Below are positions 11,285 to 22,164 of a stretch of DNA of 64,000 bases, piece after piece; position 1 is the first letter of the stretch, and the number at the start of each line of letters is the position of its first letter. Position numbers and translations under genes: made by a program. A model generated the notes under the pieces. The model saw only the letters and a list, made by a program, of their open reading frames with translations, did no database searches and was not told the origin of the DNA. The stretch comes from Physcomitrium patens (lineage: Eukaryota > Streptophyta > Bryopsida > Funariales > Funariaceae): positions 15,862,733 to 15,926,732 of the forward strand of contig NC_037257.1 of NCBI RefSeq assembly GCF_000002425.4. Reading direction: 5' to 3'.

Positions 11285-11322
<38 letters not shown>

Positions 11323-11680
11323 TAAGGTAGTTATTTAAGGATCATTGCAAGCATCTAAAGTAAAAATGCCTATTATCTATGGTACATTTATAATTCAATA
11401 TTCAATGGTTATATTAAAGAAAGAAGAAAAAGGCATTGATGAAATCATATAAAGAATGAGAGATTTACAAATAGAATTTATAAAACTTAAAGAGAAGAGT
11501 CAACTATTAAGAATATCAATAAGACAAAAATTCAAACTAATATAAGGTATAATACATAGGTGCATGTGGTATAATAGTGTAGATTATTCAAGAAGGGGAT
11601 GTAAAGATTTTATAGAGGCATTACACAAAAGAGTTGTTTTTTTAAAGATTGTATGATACATTTAAAAGAGAGTGGAGAAA
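10600..11680 (+). pseudogene. A4 gag, heavily decayed
   Basis: Homologous to A6 gag (40487-41596) along most of its length: KALQVIIYKIDQF near 10770-10810, then the QLFELD, EKFSQALK and FFLEDSD regions, and the knuckle near 11560, which reads CMWYNSVDYSRRGC, so two of its metal ligands are lost. Stops are frequent (for example TGG to TAG near 10968 and CAG to TAG). The codons for acidic EDKEEDE stretches have become poly(A) runs (11202-11227 and 11286-11320). No functional protein is expected. Confidence 0.75.
11202..11320 (+). repeat. Two poly(A) runs within A4 gag
   Basis: Runs of 26 A (11202-11227) and 35 A (11286-11320). Both sit where A5 and A6 have GAA/GAT/AAG-rich codons for acidic-lysine stretches. 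Purine tracts turned to A by G-to-A change and then lengthened by slippage explain them better than a poly(A) tail. Confidence 0.7.
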
Positions 11681-13090
11681 AATTAGAGATTAACTTTGAT
11701 AAGAGAAGAATGAAGGTGCTTACAAAAGAAGCATTTAAAATCTCAAGAAATAAATCATCAATATATTAGATAGAAAAAAATCTGAAAAAATATTTAAAAA
11801 TAAATCTAAAATTTCTAGAAGAATCTAGTATTTTGTGGTCAAGTATAATAAGTTATACTCAAAAGAAAAAAATATTAGAAATGATTTAAAATATATTGGA
11901 AATAATATTTGATAAATTATTGGATGAAATAATCTAGTAGATGGATTATTGGTGTATGCTAATATTGCAAGGAGTGAACATGAAGCATTAATAGAAGAAA
12001 AATGAAGAAAAGATGGAAATAATGAAGGGCCATGAAAAAGAACTACAAGAGGATAAAAAATAGAAAAAAAAAAGAATCCTATTCATGAAGAGAGATTAGA
12101 GAATATTTCTCCAGAAGAATAAAAAATTATAAAAAAAAAAAAGAAGCAAAGATTCTTACTTATAAATTATCAATCAAATATTGAAGCTGCTATAGATTTA
12201 AAGAAGGTATTGAAGTAGTGGATTTTAAGTGAAAAGATTGAATTTATAATTAGTAAAATCCTAAAAATTATAAAGCATAAATTTCATGAAGTTATTATTG
12301 ATACAATAAAGAAAAAATAATAATCTATAGGAGATATTATGACATCAAATATACAAAAAATAAGAACAATAGAAAGCAATGAAGATGAAGAAAATAAAAT
12401 ACAATGTTTTGGACATATCTTGTAAGTTAGATTTATAAAAAAAGAAGATATAATTCAAGCTTTTAGTCATTATTCTTGAAGTCATTGAGCAAAGATTATT
12501 ACTAAAATTTAGTTAAAATTGAGAGATTTAGAAGAACCATTTATAGCATTGATTGATCTTGGTTTTAAAATTAATTTGATATCAAAAGAATTGTATAAAA
12601 GAGAAAAATGACTTATTGATATTGAATATGGATGGATGATAAGAGCCATAGACAATTCAAAAGAAGATTTGTATAGAGCTTGTCCAAATATCAAGGTGAC
12701 AATAGGAGATATTATTCATGAATAAAAAAAATTTATACAAAATATGTCTACGTGTCCTATTACATTGGAATAACTATATATTATTGCTATACAAATGAAA
12801 AAAAAGGTTATGGATGATGGTTTGGTCCATGTAAGAATAAAAAGCTAAAATAGAAAGAAGGCAATGCAATTTTTAATGATTTTTGTAAATCATGAAAGAA
12901 ATCACGATAACTTAAAGAAGCATATTTTGGCAAACATACACAAAGAATTTAAAGATCTTAATGACTTAGAAGCCATTGTAAAGCAGGATTTTAATATTAG
13001 AAGGGATGATGGCTTTTTTTTTAGTAGAAAAAATGAAGCGATTATAAGATTATTATAATATGGATATATTTCATTCAAAAATATAAATAA
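11681..13090 (+). pseudogene. A4 gag-pol linker and protease, decayed
   Basis: The stretch matches A6 39197-40503: NIEAAIDLKKVLK near 12180, FHEVIIDTIKKK near 12285 and the protease region near 12540-12760, where the active-site DHGS of A5/A6 is DLGF (ALIDLGFKINLISKELY). The end HNHERNHDN... at 12885-13058 matches the A5 protease C-terminus. Stops and frameshifts occur throughout. The loss of the catalytic triplet shows it is dead. Confidence 0.7.
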
Positions 13091-14370
13091 TTTAAAAAAT
13101 ATAGAAAAACAATGTCAAAAATATGGAACATAAATCAAAGAAATGTAGAATAATTAATGAAGATGAATACATATTAGGAATATTTGAAGAATCTTATTTT
13201 AGTGATACTATGGATAATTTATAAATATTATTGGATTTAGATTTTAAAAGTGGTGATAAGGTAATAAATGTATATTCTAAAAATTTTATAATATAGTAAA
13301 AGAATATGTGGATACATATAAAATAAAGGTGAATACAAAATATAAGGCCATTTCAAAGAAGGTTAAATTAGTGGTATTGTTATCACAATTGGATTTCGAA
13401 GAAATGGTTAAAAAGGCTTCTATATAATCTAATTTAAGAAATCTAAGAAAAATAGATCATAAATTTAAGGATAAATTAACATTAGAAGATTTGAAAGTTG
13501 GATGTGAAATTTTTTTGACTAGAGATGAAGAAAGATGTTTCAAAGAAATGCTCACATGACATGATAAGATATTTGTATTTGAATTACATGAAATAAGGTG
13601 CATTGGTCCAAGTATTGTAGCACCTATGGTTATTTTTATAATCCCATATGAACTATGGAATTTGAAGCCAATTCTAATTCTAAAGGCCAATTTGCCAAAG
13701 CTAGTTGAATTACTCAATGAAAAACTTATAATAGAAATTTTAAAACCATCTATTATATCATATTCTAATTGGTGGTTTAGAATATCTCAAAAAAATGGAA
13801 CATTGAAGTTTATTCAAGATATGTAACTAATAAATAAGGTAACTATTAGAAATGTGGGTTCAAGTTTAATTATAGATGAGTTTGTAAAGGTATTTATAGG
13901 AAGAGCAATTTATTCTATAGTGGATTTTTATTTAGAATATGATAAGTTTCAATTGGCAATACAAAATAGAAATATGACAATTATGAAGACACCATTAAAA
14001 TTAGTTAGAATGTGTATATTATTACAAGAGGCTATAAATTCTATAGCACATACAATAAATGAAATGCATAAGGTATTAAGAAATTTTATTTTAAGAATAA
14101 CAATGCCTTTTCTACATGATGTGCCAATTAAAAAATGTAAAGAGGAAAAAAAAAGTGAGACATTGGATTCAAAGGGATGTAGAAAGTTTGTGGCTGATTA
14201 TATTGATGATTGTGAGAAGATTTTGAGAAGGTTAGAAGAAACTCATTTAATCTTATCAAAAGCAAATTCATTGTTTGGAATAAAAAAAGTTTTGGTGGTT
14301 GAGTACATTTTGAGATCATATAAACACAAGTTAAGTATGAAAAAAATTGATATTATAAAAAAAATATAAG
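13091..14370 (+). pseudogene. A4 reverse transcriptase, decayed
   Basis: Homologous to the A6 RT (37834-39174). A fairly long open part (13854-14369) covers the palm region: YSIVDFYLEYDKFQLAIQ, then the active site, which reads FLHD where A5 and A6 have FLDD. GCRKFVADYIDDCEKILRRLEETHL follows, as in the relatives. The first half (13100-13830) also aligns but holds stops. The family A RT differs from common gypsy RTs in having F, not Y, at the first place of the YxDD box. Confidence 0.75.
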
Positions 14371-16460
14371 AATACACAAATACAACAAAAGTCAGAAGGT
14401 TTTTAAGTATATGTATTTTCTATCATATATGGATACCTCATTTTACATATATAGAAAATCCATTATATAAATTATTAATATAAGATCAAAAATTTTAATA
14501 AAAAAGAGAACAAATAAAAATTATGAAAAAATTGAAGAACTTTTTTTTATATTTACAACGTTAAGAAAATAAATTATGAATGTTGAACATCAGTAATATT
14601 AATAACTGATGCAACTCCAATAGGAATAAGTAGGGCAATTGGATAAGATAATGAATAAGAAAATAGATATATAGTAAGATTTAGAACAAAGGTTTTGAAT
14701 GCTAGATAGAAGGCGTATGCATAATTAAATAGAAAATTATGATTTATAGTAATAGCTATGAAAAAAATAAAAATAAGTACTTAATTGATACATTGATATT
14801 TATAGAAACAAATTTTCTACCTTTATTAGGTATAATTACAAGTTATTCAATTCTTAATATTATTATATTAAGATAGATATCATACATCAAATCTATGAAT
14901 CCAAAATTTAAATATATTATAGGAAAAGAAAATTCAATTATAAATATGTTATAAAGAGTAAGACATTATGATGAAGATTGATTATAAAGAGTATTAAGAT
15001 TGTTATAAAGAGTAAGATATTATAATTGATTTGAAAGATGATGTAGGTATAAATTTTTATACTAATGCATTATCAAAAGAAAAAAGTGTATGCTTGAATA
15101 CACTATTGGAAACATTTCCAAGAGATTTATATGAAAGAAAAAGAAAAGATATTGGAGAGTATTTAAGGACATTAAAGTGACAAGAAAATTTGACAAATCA
15201 AGAATTTAAGAAAATTTTTAAGAAGATCTAGGGATATTTTTTATATGATGGATATTTATAGAAGCATCTAAAAAAGAAAAAAATACCACAATAAATTATA
15301 TGTGATTTAAAAGATCAACAAAAGATTATTAAATAATTTCATGAAAGTTTATAGATAGGACATTGTGGTATTTGAAAAATATTTATTAAATTAAAAGAAA
15401 AGTATTGGTTGAAGAGCATATACAAAGATGTAGAAAATTTTATAGGACCTTGTGAAACTTACCAAGTGTATTTAAACATTTGGCATTAAGATAGATTACA
15501 TCGAATATATTCATTAGCTTTATATTATAAGTAAATAATAGATTTAGTAGTAATACTTATGAAACTTAGAAAAATGAAGTATTTTATACTTGCACAAGAA
15601 GATTTATCAAATATGATTGAAAGACAAGCATTAAAAATAAATGATATTGAAAATATATGGCAATTTTTATTAAAAGATGTTATTTGTTACTATGGTTATA
15701 TTAAAAAAATTAAAATTGATAGAAGAAAATTAGATATAAGGAAAATACTAGAATTTTTTAATAGAATAGGAATTAAACTTTCTTTAATAACAATATATAA
15801 TTTAGAAGGTAATAGTAAGAGTGAGCATGGACATTCACTTATTGTTAGAGTATTAATAAAGTTATACAATAACAAAGCATATGAATGACTAAGACTACTA
15901 TCATTTGTATTATGGATTGATTACACAACTTATAATTTAGTAATAAGTTATATACCTTTTGAATTATTATATGGAAAAAAATCATTAATGCCAATAGAAG
16001 AAGTAGTGCATATATGGGATGTATTATCTTGAAAGGATGATTTCAATAAAAAAAGAACTTTTAATATTACATATTTAAAAATTAGAAAGAAGACCTAATG
16101 ATATTGAAGCAGCAATAGGAAGATTGAAAGAAGTAAGAAAAAAAACAAAGAAAGATTTGATAAAAAAAATTGACTACAATCTAAGGCAATTGAAGATAGC
16201 AATTAGGTGTTAATTTATAATAATAGCTTGGACAATCTAGTATAACAAAGAAATTTGTAATGAGATAGTTTGGACCTTATGTTATCAAATAAGTATATGA
16301 CAATAGAACATACTTGTTATAAGAACTTGATGGTATAGAATTGAAGATACTTATAATAAGCAAATAAATAAAATTATTTAAAAAAAGAAGTAAAAACATT
16401 TGTTTTACTGAAGTATAAAACATAAAACAATAAAATTGAAGATCAAGAATTTGACCAAGA
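14371..16460 (+). pseudogene. A4 RNase H and integrase, decayed
   Basis: RNase H homology runs from about 14390 to 14950 (TDATPIGISRAIG near 14605; NSIINML near 14935). Integrase follows: zinc-finger region near 15350-15450, catalytic core with IDRRKLD near 15715 and NSKSEHGHS near 15815-15840, and the GPY-like tail near 16270. The best open part is 15559-15888. Frames shift several times and stops are common. A purine tract (16521-16536) and the 3' LTR follow. Confidence 0.7.
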
Positions 16461-16536
16461 TGAAAAACACTTTATATCAATATAATAAAGAAAACTTGTC
16501 ACATGCAGAGAAATCCATAAGTTTAGAGGAGGTAGA

Positions 16537-18100
16537 TGTTATGATGTAACATGGCTAATAAATGAAAGAAAAAAAATATTATATTAAAAAAGATATTATT
16601 TTTAAATATTATAGAAAATTATCTTAAAAATTTAGATAATAGTCGAAAAGATAGTAAAACTAAAAAATACTAATTTTTTTTTTTTTTTAAATAGACTTTG
16701 ATTTAATTTATAGGCCATCAATAAGATAAAACAAAGGAAATTAAGAAATTAAATAACATAGGAATATGTAAGAGAAAATTCAAAGTAGATTTTAGAAAAA
16801 ATTTCCTTAAAAAGTCAAGAATTGATATCCAAAGATGCCTAATTATCAACCTAGATCAAAATCAGATCTTGAAGCAAAAAACCATGAACCTATAGTGACT
16901 ATAGAGTTGTTTAATAGATCAAAGAGTGGAATTTGAGAGCAAACTTAAGAAGATAATTTTAGACATTGGTTTCATATTGTTTAAATCAATGTTGAAATTT
17001 TGAAAGATTTTCTAAGTTAATAATGTTCTTGATAGGATTAGGATTTAAAAAATAAAAATATTTTTATAAATTTGAAGGTTTCTTGAATTTTATGGTGTAT
17101 ATATAGGTGAAATTTAGATAATATATTCATGTGCTAGTTGTAAATATATATGTAAATTTTAAAATCAATCAAATAGTTAAATTGAAGTATATAAAGGTTT
17201 TTTGGATTTAAGTCTCAAAAATTGGAGTTTAAAGATGAGTGAGTATTTCTAATTCTTTAACAATCAGTCAATTGGATTAAAGTGAATTTCGTTTATATAG
17301 ATATTAGACTTGATTTTCAAATTTTAAGTGAAATTTGAAAGTAATTCAATAGTTCAAAAAGGAGATATTAGTACTAGAAGTTTAGTATTTATGTTGAAAT
17401 AGGAGGCCGCCCAACACCCAATTAGATTATCTTACATTTCTCTCAATTGAAAAGTGCAATTGGTTCATCTTTTTTGTGCTTGTTCCTAATTAAGACATTA
17501 AGAAGTATACAAATTTTGAATTGATATCAACGGTTTGATCACTAGTTATTAAGATTTTATTTTGCTATAGGATTTGTTAAGAGTTTGTTTAAGATATAGG
17601 ATTTGATTAAGATTTGGTTTAGAATTTTTTGAAGATTTGTTTAAGATTTAAGATTTCATTAATATTTCATTAGAATTTGATCTAGGATTTGATTAAGGTT
17701 CAATTAGAATTTCAATTAGAATTTGGTTGAGATTTAATTAGAATTTTAATTAAGGTTATATTAAAATTTCTATTTATAATATTTATTTAGGATTTTTTAT
17801 ATTTTTTTGTGACTTCTTTTAAGTTTATAAAATCAATAGTTAAATAATCTCATGTCTTTTTAGTTATTTATATTATAAATAGGATTTTTAATTCATTTAA
17901 TTTGATTTTATTAGTATATAATATTAAAAAAATAGAAAAATATGACTTAAATTTTATATTACTATTATAGAATATTATTAGAATTTTTATAATTTTTAAA
18001 GAGTTTTTTAATAATTTTTAGAAAAAAATTTAAGAATTTAATAAAATTAAAGTTTTACCACCTTAGAAGCTATTATGAAGAAATGAAACAAGATTTGAAG
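16537..18100 (+). repeat. A4 3' LTR (right limit uncertain)
   Basis: Starts TGTTATGATGTAACATGGCTAATAAATG, aligning with the A6 LTR read in reverse. Homology continues through the block near 16850-16900 (ATCAAAATCAGATCTTGAAG) and through an array at about 17560-17770 of GATTTGGTTTAGGATTT-like units, the decayed form of the A6 CCTAA array. Beyond about 17800 the match fades. A possible LTR end (ACGACTTATAGTACAA, about 19968-19983) lies far to the right; the 18745-19900 fragment would then be an insert in this LTR. No coding sequence is seen. Confidence 0.5.
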
Positions 18101-18744
18101 ACCACACAAAGTTATTTGACTAATTGGATTTTTTTAGAATACCATGGTAAAATAAAAAATAAAAAAATGAGAATTTTATTAATAAAAAATAGGAGGATCA
18201 ATAGCTAATTTAGTATTTATAGGAAAGAAGGTACATTAGTCTCATATGGATTGTAGCACCATAAATATAGTTAGAAAGGTAAAAATAAGGCCTCTTGGTC
18301 TTTCTAATATATCCAAATATATATGTGAGCCTTGGTGGGGCTTGAATCATTGATCTATAAGCAAGTTATCTTTGAGGTAAATCATTCGTACGTAATTTAT
18401 TATTTATTTACTTATTATTTTCAAATCTTCATAGCTTATTTATATTAACTTGAATTTATATGTTTTTTATATCATTAAAAAGCTAAAAAATGATATTTTT
18501 TATAATATATTTTTTACTCTTATTTTTATTTTTTGTTAGATAAAAATTCAATGAAGAGACTATGACCAAGTTTTAGGTTGTGTAATTCTTTGATTTCATT
18601 CAATTCACTTCTTTTGTATTTTTTCTTCTTTTATAGTTATTCTTAACCTAATTTATTTTATACCAAAATTTATAAGTAACTCTTAATTGAATCTATCATA
18701 AAATTTGGATTGAAAGGTGAAATTTATCTTTACATAATTTTTAC
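18101..18744. other. AT-rich stretch without recognisable feature
   Basis: Very AT-rich. A short segment near 18330-18380 (GTGGGGCTTGAATC) resembles a tRNA T-arm/B-box on the minus strand but does not fold as a tRNA. It may be part of the A4 LTR or of an unknown repeat. No open frame of note. Confidence 0.3.
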
Positions 18745-19900
18745 TTCTAATAATATCACCAAACATTGAAAGTCTCTTTCAAAGTTATATATGAGGATAA
18801 ATTTTTCTCTCAACTAAAATTACAAGAAGGCCTCAATTAAAAGTTTTTTGTAATATGTAATAAAAAGTATAAGTTGTAATAACTAAGAAAAACAAAATAC
18901 AAAAGAAGTGAAATAAGTCCAATAAAATAATTGTATATAATAAAAGTAGTCCTTAGTTTGTTTACCGAATTTTCATCCAATAAACGCAAATATCCATACA
19001 TAGTTCAAAATGTTGTTTTCTATTCATCTCTGACTTTAATACAAACTAGATTGTATGTTTTTTGTAAATTTATTTTTGTATAGGTATTTGCTTCATTGAA
19101 TTTATGAAAAATTCTTAAAATCAAAAGTAAAGGATATTTATCCTTCATGGTGATCTCATTTAGTCCTTAATAGTCTACACATATCTGCAAAGATTTATCT
19201 TCTTTTTTATAAATATGATATGATCTTTTTTTAGAGATTTAAAATAGCATATAAATTTTTTATTTAAGTTCTTATCAATATATTCTTTAAATATAGCCAA
19301 TTTATTTTGTGATAAGCTATAGATTGATCCAAATGGTGGTTAAGTTCTTTTTTGAAGTTCAATTGAATAATTGCATGGCAATGGTTTGAAAGAATATTTA
19401 CATTTTTCTTTTCAAAAACATCTTAATAATCTTTACACTAGCTTCGAATACTATTTAAAGATTATTAAGATATTTTTGAAAAAAAATATGGTATATTTAG
19501 TAAAAGACGATCATTCTTTTACAACATGTATGAAAGCTCTTGAATCTATCAATAAGAGCTTGATTAAATTTGATTTGTGAATTTTCACTTGAGTGACAAA
19601 ATTTTAGATTAAACTATCAAAAAAATCAAGGTTACATAAATTCAATCTACTTAACGATTAAACGTTTTTAGCTATGATAGTTTTAAAATAATTGGATTGA
19701 AATAAGATTTAATTAAATTAATTATTATTAATTTATTATGATCATAAAAATTATTATATTTAGTTATTACATCTAAAAAAATAGTTTTATGAATAATATA
19801 TATAAAAGATAAAAAAAAAATAACCATCTATAACTTCTATATGTATAGATTTAGTTTTCTTAATTAAGAATGTTTCTTATTATTAATCTACAAATATTCA
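18745..19900 (-). pseudogene. Decayed B/C-type pol fragment
   Basis: About 18745-18800 resembles the third frame of family B (compare 57000-57050 and 44450-44510). From about 18980 to 19680 the minus strand matches the first half of B/C reverse transcriptase (compare 3190-3600 and 49850-50330), including the region before VDYRGLN. About 19690-19880 resembles the protease end and the region near 50500-50700. The second half of RT, RNase H and integrase are missing between these parts, so the copy is internally deleted. Very AT-rich with dense stops. Confidence 0.55.
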
Positions 19901-19982
19901 AAGAGGCAATTTAGATTGCAGAGAGAATCAATGCTATGGATTTCAAAAATTGCGGAGTACGACTTATAGTACAAAGTCTTAT

Positions 19983-20727
19983 GTTGCTATCTAATATAAT
20001 AGCACAAAAACTAAAGCCAATGGAGATTGATGCCCTATAAGGATCTTTGATACTGTAAAGATGGCAAATATTAATACAGAAGAGATTGTATTTTTATTGT
20101 TGAGGGCTTAGCCATCAGATCAAAGATTATCTAAAATATCAAAATTTAAGCACCAGTAAAATAAAGCGAGTTCATAGTCTTGAAACTCATAAAGTTATTA
20201 ATGTAACAAAGCAAGAAACAAGGCTTTCAAATAAAAGTGCTGAAGGCTAATATTGGAGATAGCTATTGTCTCTTAAAGACAAATGGCATAGCCTTGAAAA
20301 ACTATAGAAAGAGATGGGTGGTGCATCTAATGGGACTACTAAGAGGACAACCATGTCAAGTACTTATAGATTGTAGCTCTACAAAAAGTGCATCTCAATT
20401 AGAATTGTCACCCGACTTGGAATTAAAATTAAGACAATCAAGAGAAAAAAACATATACCTTAGAGATGATTGAGAGAACATATTGAGTAAGATATGTAAA
20501 GAAGAAATCTTGAGGTTGAGTAACATTTATATCTTAAGAGAGAGGTTTAAGGTGAAAAAACTAAAAGATGATATTATCCTTGGTATGCCATGCCTAGAGA
20601 TAGAAAATGATAAAGTTAATTGAGTAGCAAAGACAATCTTCTTTAAAGATAATAGACGCAAGATGATTCTTTATACTTCTACATCAAGTGAAGAAGAAAG
20701 ATAATTTGCAACCAAAGACTTATTCGT
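19983..20727 (+). pseudogene. D protease region, left part of split element
   Basis: A plus-strand frame, best at 20237-20473 and continuing past one stop, reads GQPCQVLIDCSSTKSAS, a retroviral-type aspartic protease motif (D-C/S-S in place of DSG), followed by a C-terminal ILGMPCLE motif typical of the protease end (hydrophobic-ILG). The frame runs up to the LTR of A5 at 20728 and resumes in the same register at 29429 after one TCGT duplication is discounted. D gag and 5' LTR are not visible; A4 lies on the left. Origin: a chromodomain-bearing Ty3/gypsy element different from A and B. Confidence 0.65.
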
Positions 20728-22019
20728 TGTCGTATAACGTGCTTTCCTGCTCGAGAACGCGCTGGGCGTCTGGCTGTAGAAGGTAGTATGGAGATTCACC
20801 GATAGTCAAGCAGTCTATCAGTTTTTGACTACTGGAATATAAACGACTGCAACAATGTACCGTAAATCTATACGGATGCTCTTCGACTGCTTGTCGAAGT
20901 CTTTTTTTTGCCCCAGCCGGTAGGTCTCTAGACGTTACAGAGAACCCCGAACAACCCAAACTGTTAATCTTCAATACCCCTTTGTACTTACGATCTTGTA
21001 TCCACTGACTGTCCTGTTAGATTAACCCAATAAATTTCATTCACTCCGCATACTCAATCCTATAGACACCCTTTTAATCCTTCAATCACAGACGTAACTC
21101 GATTTTACAAAACAGTCAAGAGTATTCAAACCCACTTCATTTAAAAATCCCGATTCACCATTACAACACTGACTTCAGCAGCGATTGCCTCAGTCTTCCC
21201 AAAACTCTACGAAAAAGAAAAATCCAAATTCTATGTCTTTCTTTCCCCGACCCGAAGCATGAAGCTCCTCTCTCTAATTCCCTTGATCTTCAAAACCCTC
21301 CAATGAAACCGAACTGGTAACCTTGCAAAAGCTTGAAAACTAGCTCCCCCCCGATTTCCCGGAGAAAAAAAAAAAAAACTCCCTCCCTAAAACTATATTC
21401 TCTCCTAACCTTATCCTTTGAATTTCTTCAATCTTCCATCTTAGATCCGGAATTGGCTCCCACCGTCAGAGCTTAGATCCGAAATTGGCTCACGTCATCA
21501 AGGCCTTCTCCTCCGTTTCTACCTTTAAGAGATCCATTTACCGTAAACAACGTTCCCTGAAACGGCACAGAGAACAGGACAGCCCAAAACAGAATCGAAA
21601 CCCCGTAATCGGGACCACATTGAGTCGCCCGACCAATTCAGGTCCCATATTGAGTAAGATGCCCGTAGTAACCTGGATGCTCGCGTAATTGGGTCAAATT
21701 GGTCTTCACGTCAGACTGGCTGAGGCCCATAGTAAGACCTGGATTTTCTCGTAACTAGACTGCATTGGGTTGCCCCACCAATACAGGTCTCATATTGGGT
21801 AAGAGGACCCGGATTGGATTCTCGAAATTGGATCCAATTGGCTCTTCAAACACGTCATGTAAATTGGTCCTTCTCATCCTGCTAACTCCCGTTATTAGAA
21901 TCGAATGGAGCATTTCAGTATGCCCCGGCTGACTGTAACGAGGTGACTGAACCTGACCACTCAGTATTTGCGCTGGAGTTGGTCGATGCTCCCAATAATC
22001 GAGGTAACTGAATATTAAT

Positions 22020-22067
<48 letters not shown>

Positions 22068-22102
22068 TTATTTTCACTGTATACTCGTGTTACAACACAA
22101 CA
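20728..22102 (-). repeat. A5 3' LTR
   Basis: 1375 bp, TGTCGTATAACGTG...TACAACACAACA on the plus strand. It differs from the right LTR mainly by scattered transitions and by a 44-base T run (22022-22065) where the partner has a shorter mixed pyrimidine tract. An open frame at 21485-21688 is antisense to the element and is not treated as a gene. Confidence 0.9.
22022..22065 (+). repeat. Poly(T) run in A5 LTR
   Basis: 44 consecutive T. The homologous site in the right LTR (29368-29391) is a shorter C/T tract, so the run grew after insertion or is an assembly artefact. Confidence 0.85.
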
Positions 22103-22118
22103 TCCACCCCCTCTGAAT
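22103..22118 (-). other. Polypurine tract of A5
   Basis: On the minus strand TTCAGAGGGGGTGGA lies directly before the 3' LTR. Confidence 0.8.
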
Positions 22119-22164
22119 CTGTGCATCCTCCGCTATACACCAATTTACCCAATTGCTGTTTGAT

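Noticed and set aside
11202-11320. Poly(A) tail of a LINE or processed transcript
   Set aside because: The A runs lie inside a gag frame where relatives have GAA/GAT/AAG codons, and gag homology continues after them.
18320-18400. tRNA or tRNA-derived SINE on the minus strand (T-arm-like GATTCAAGCCCC)
   Set aside because: The stems do not pair as a cloverleaf and no A-box, poly(A) tail or target duplication could be recognised.
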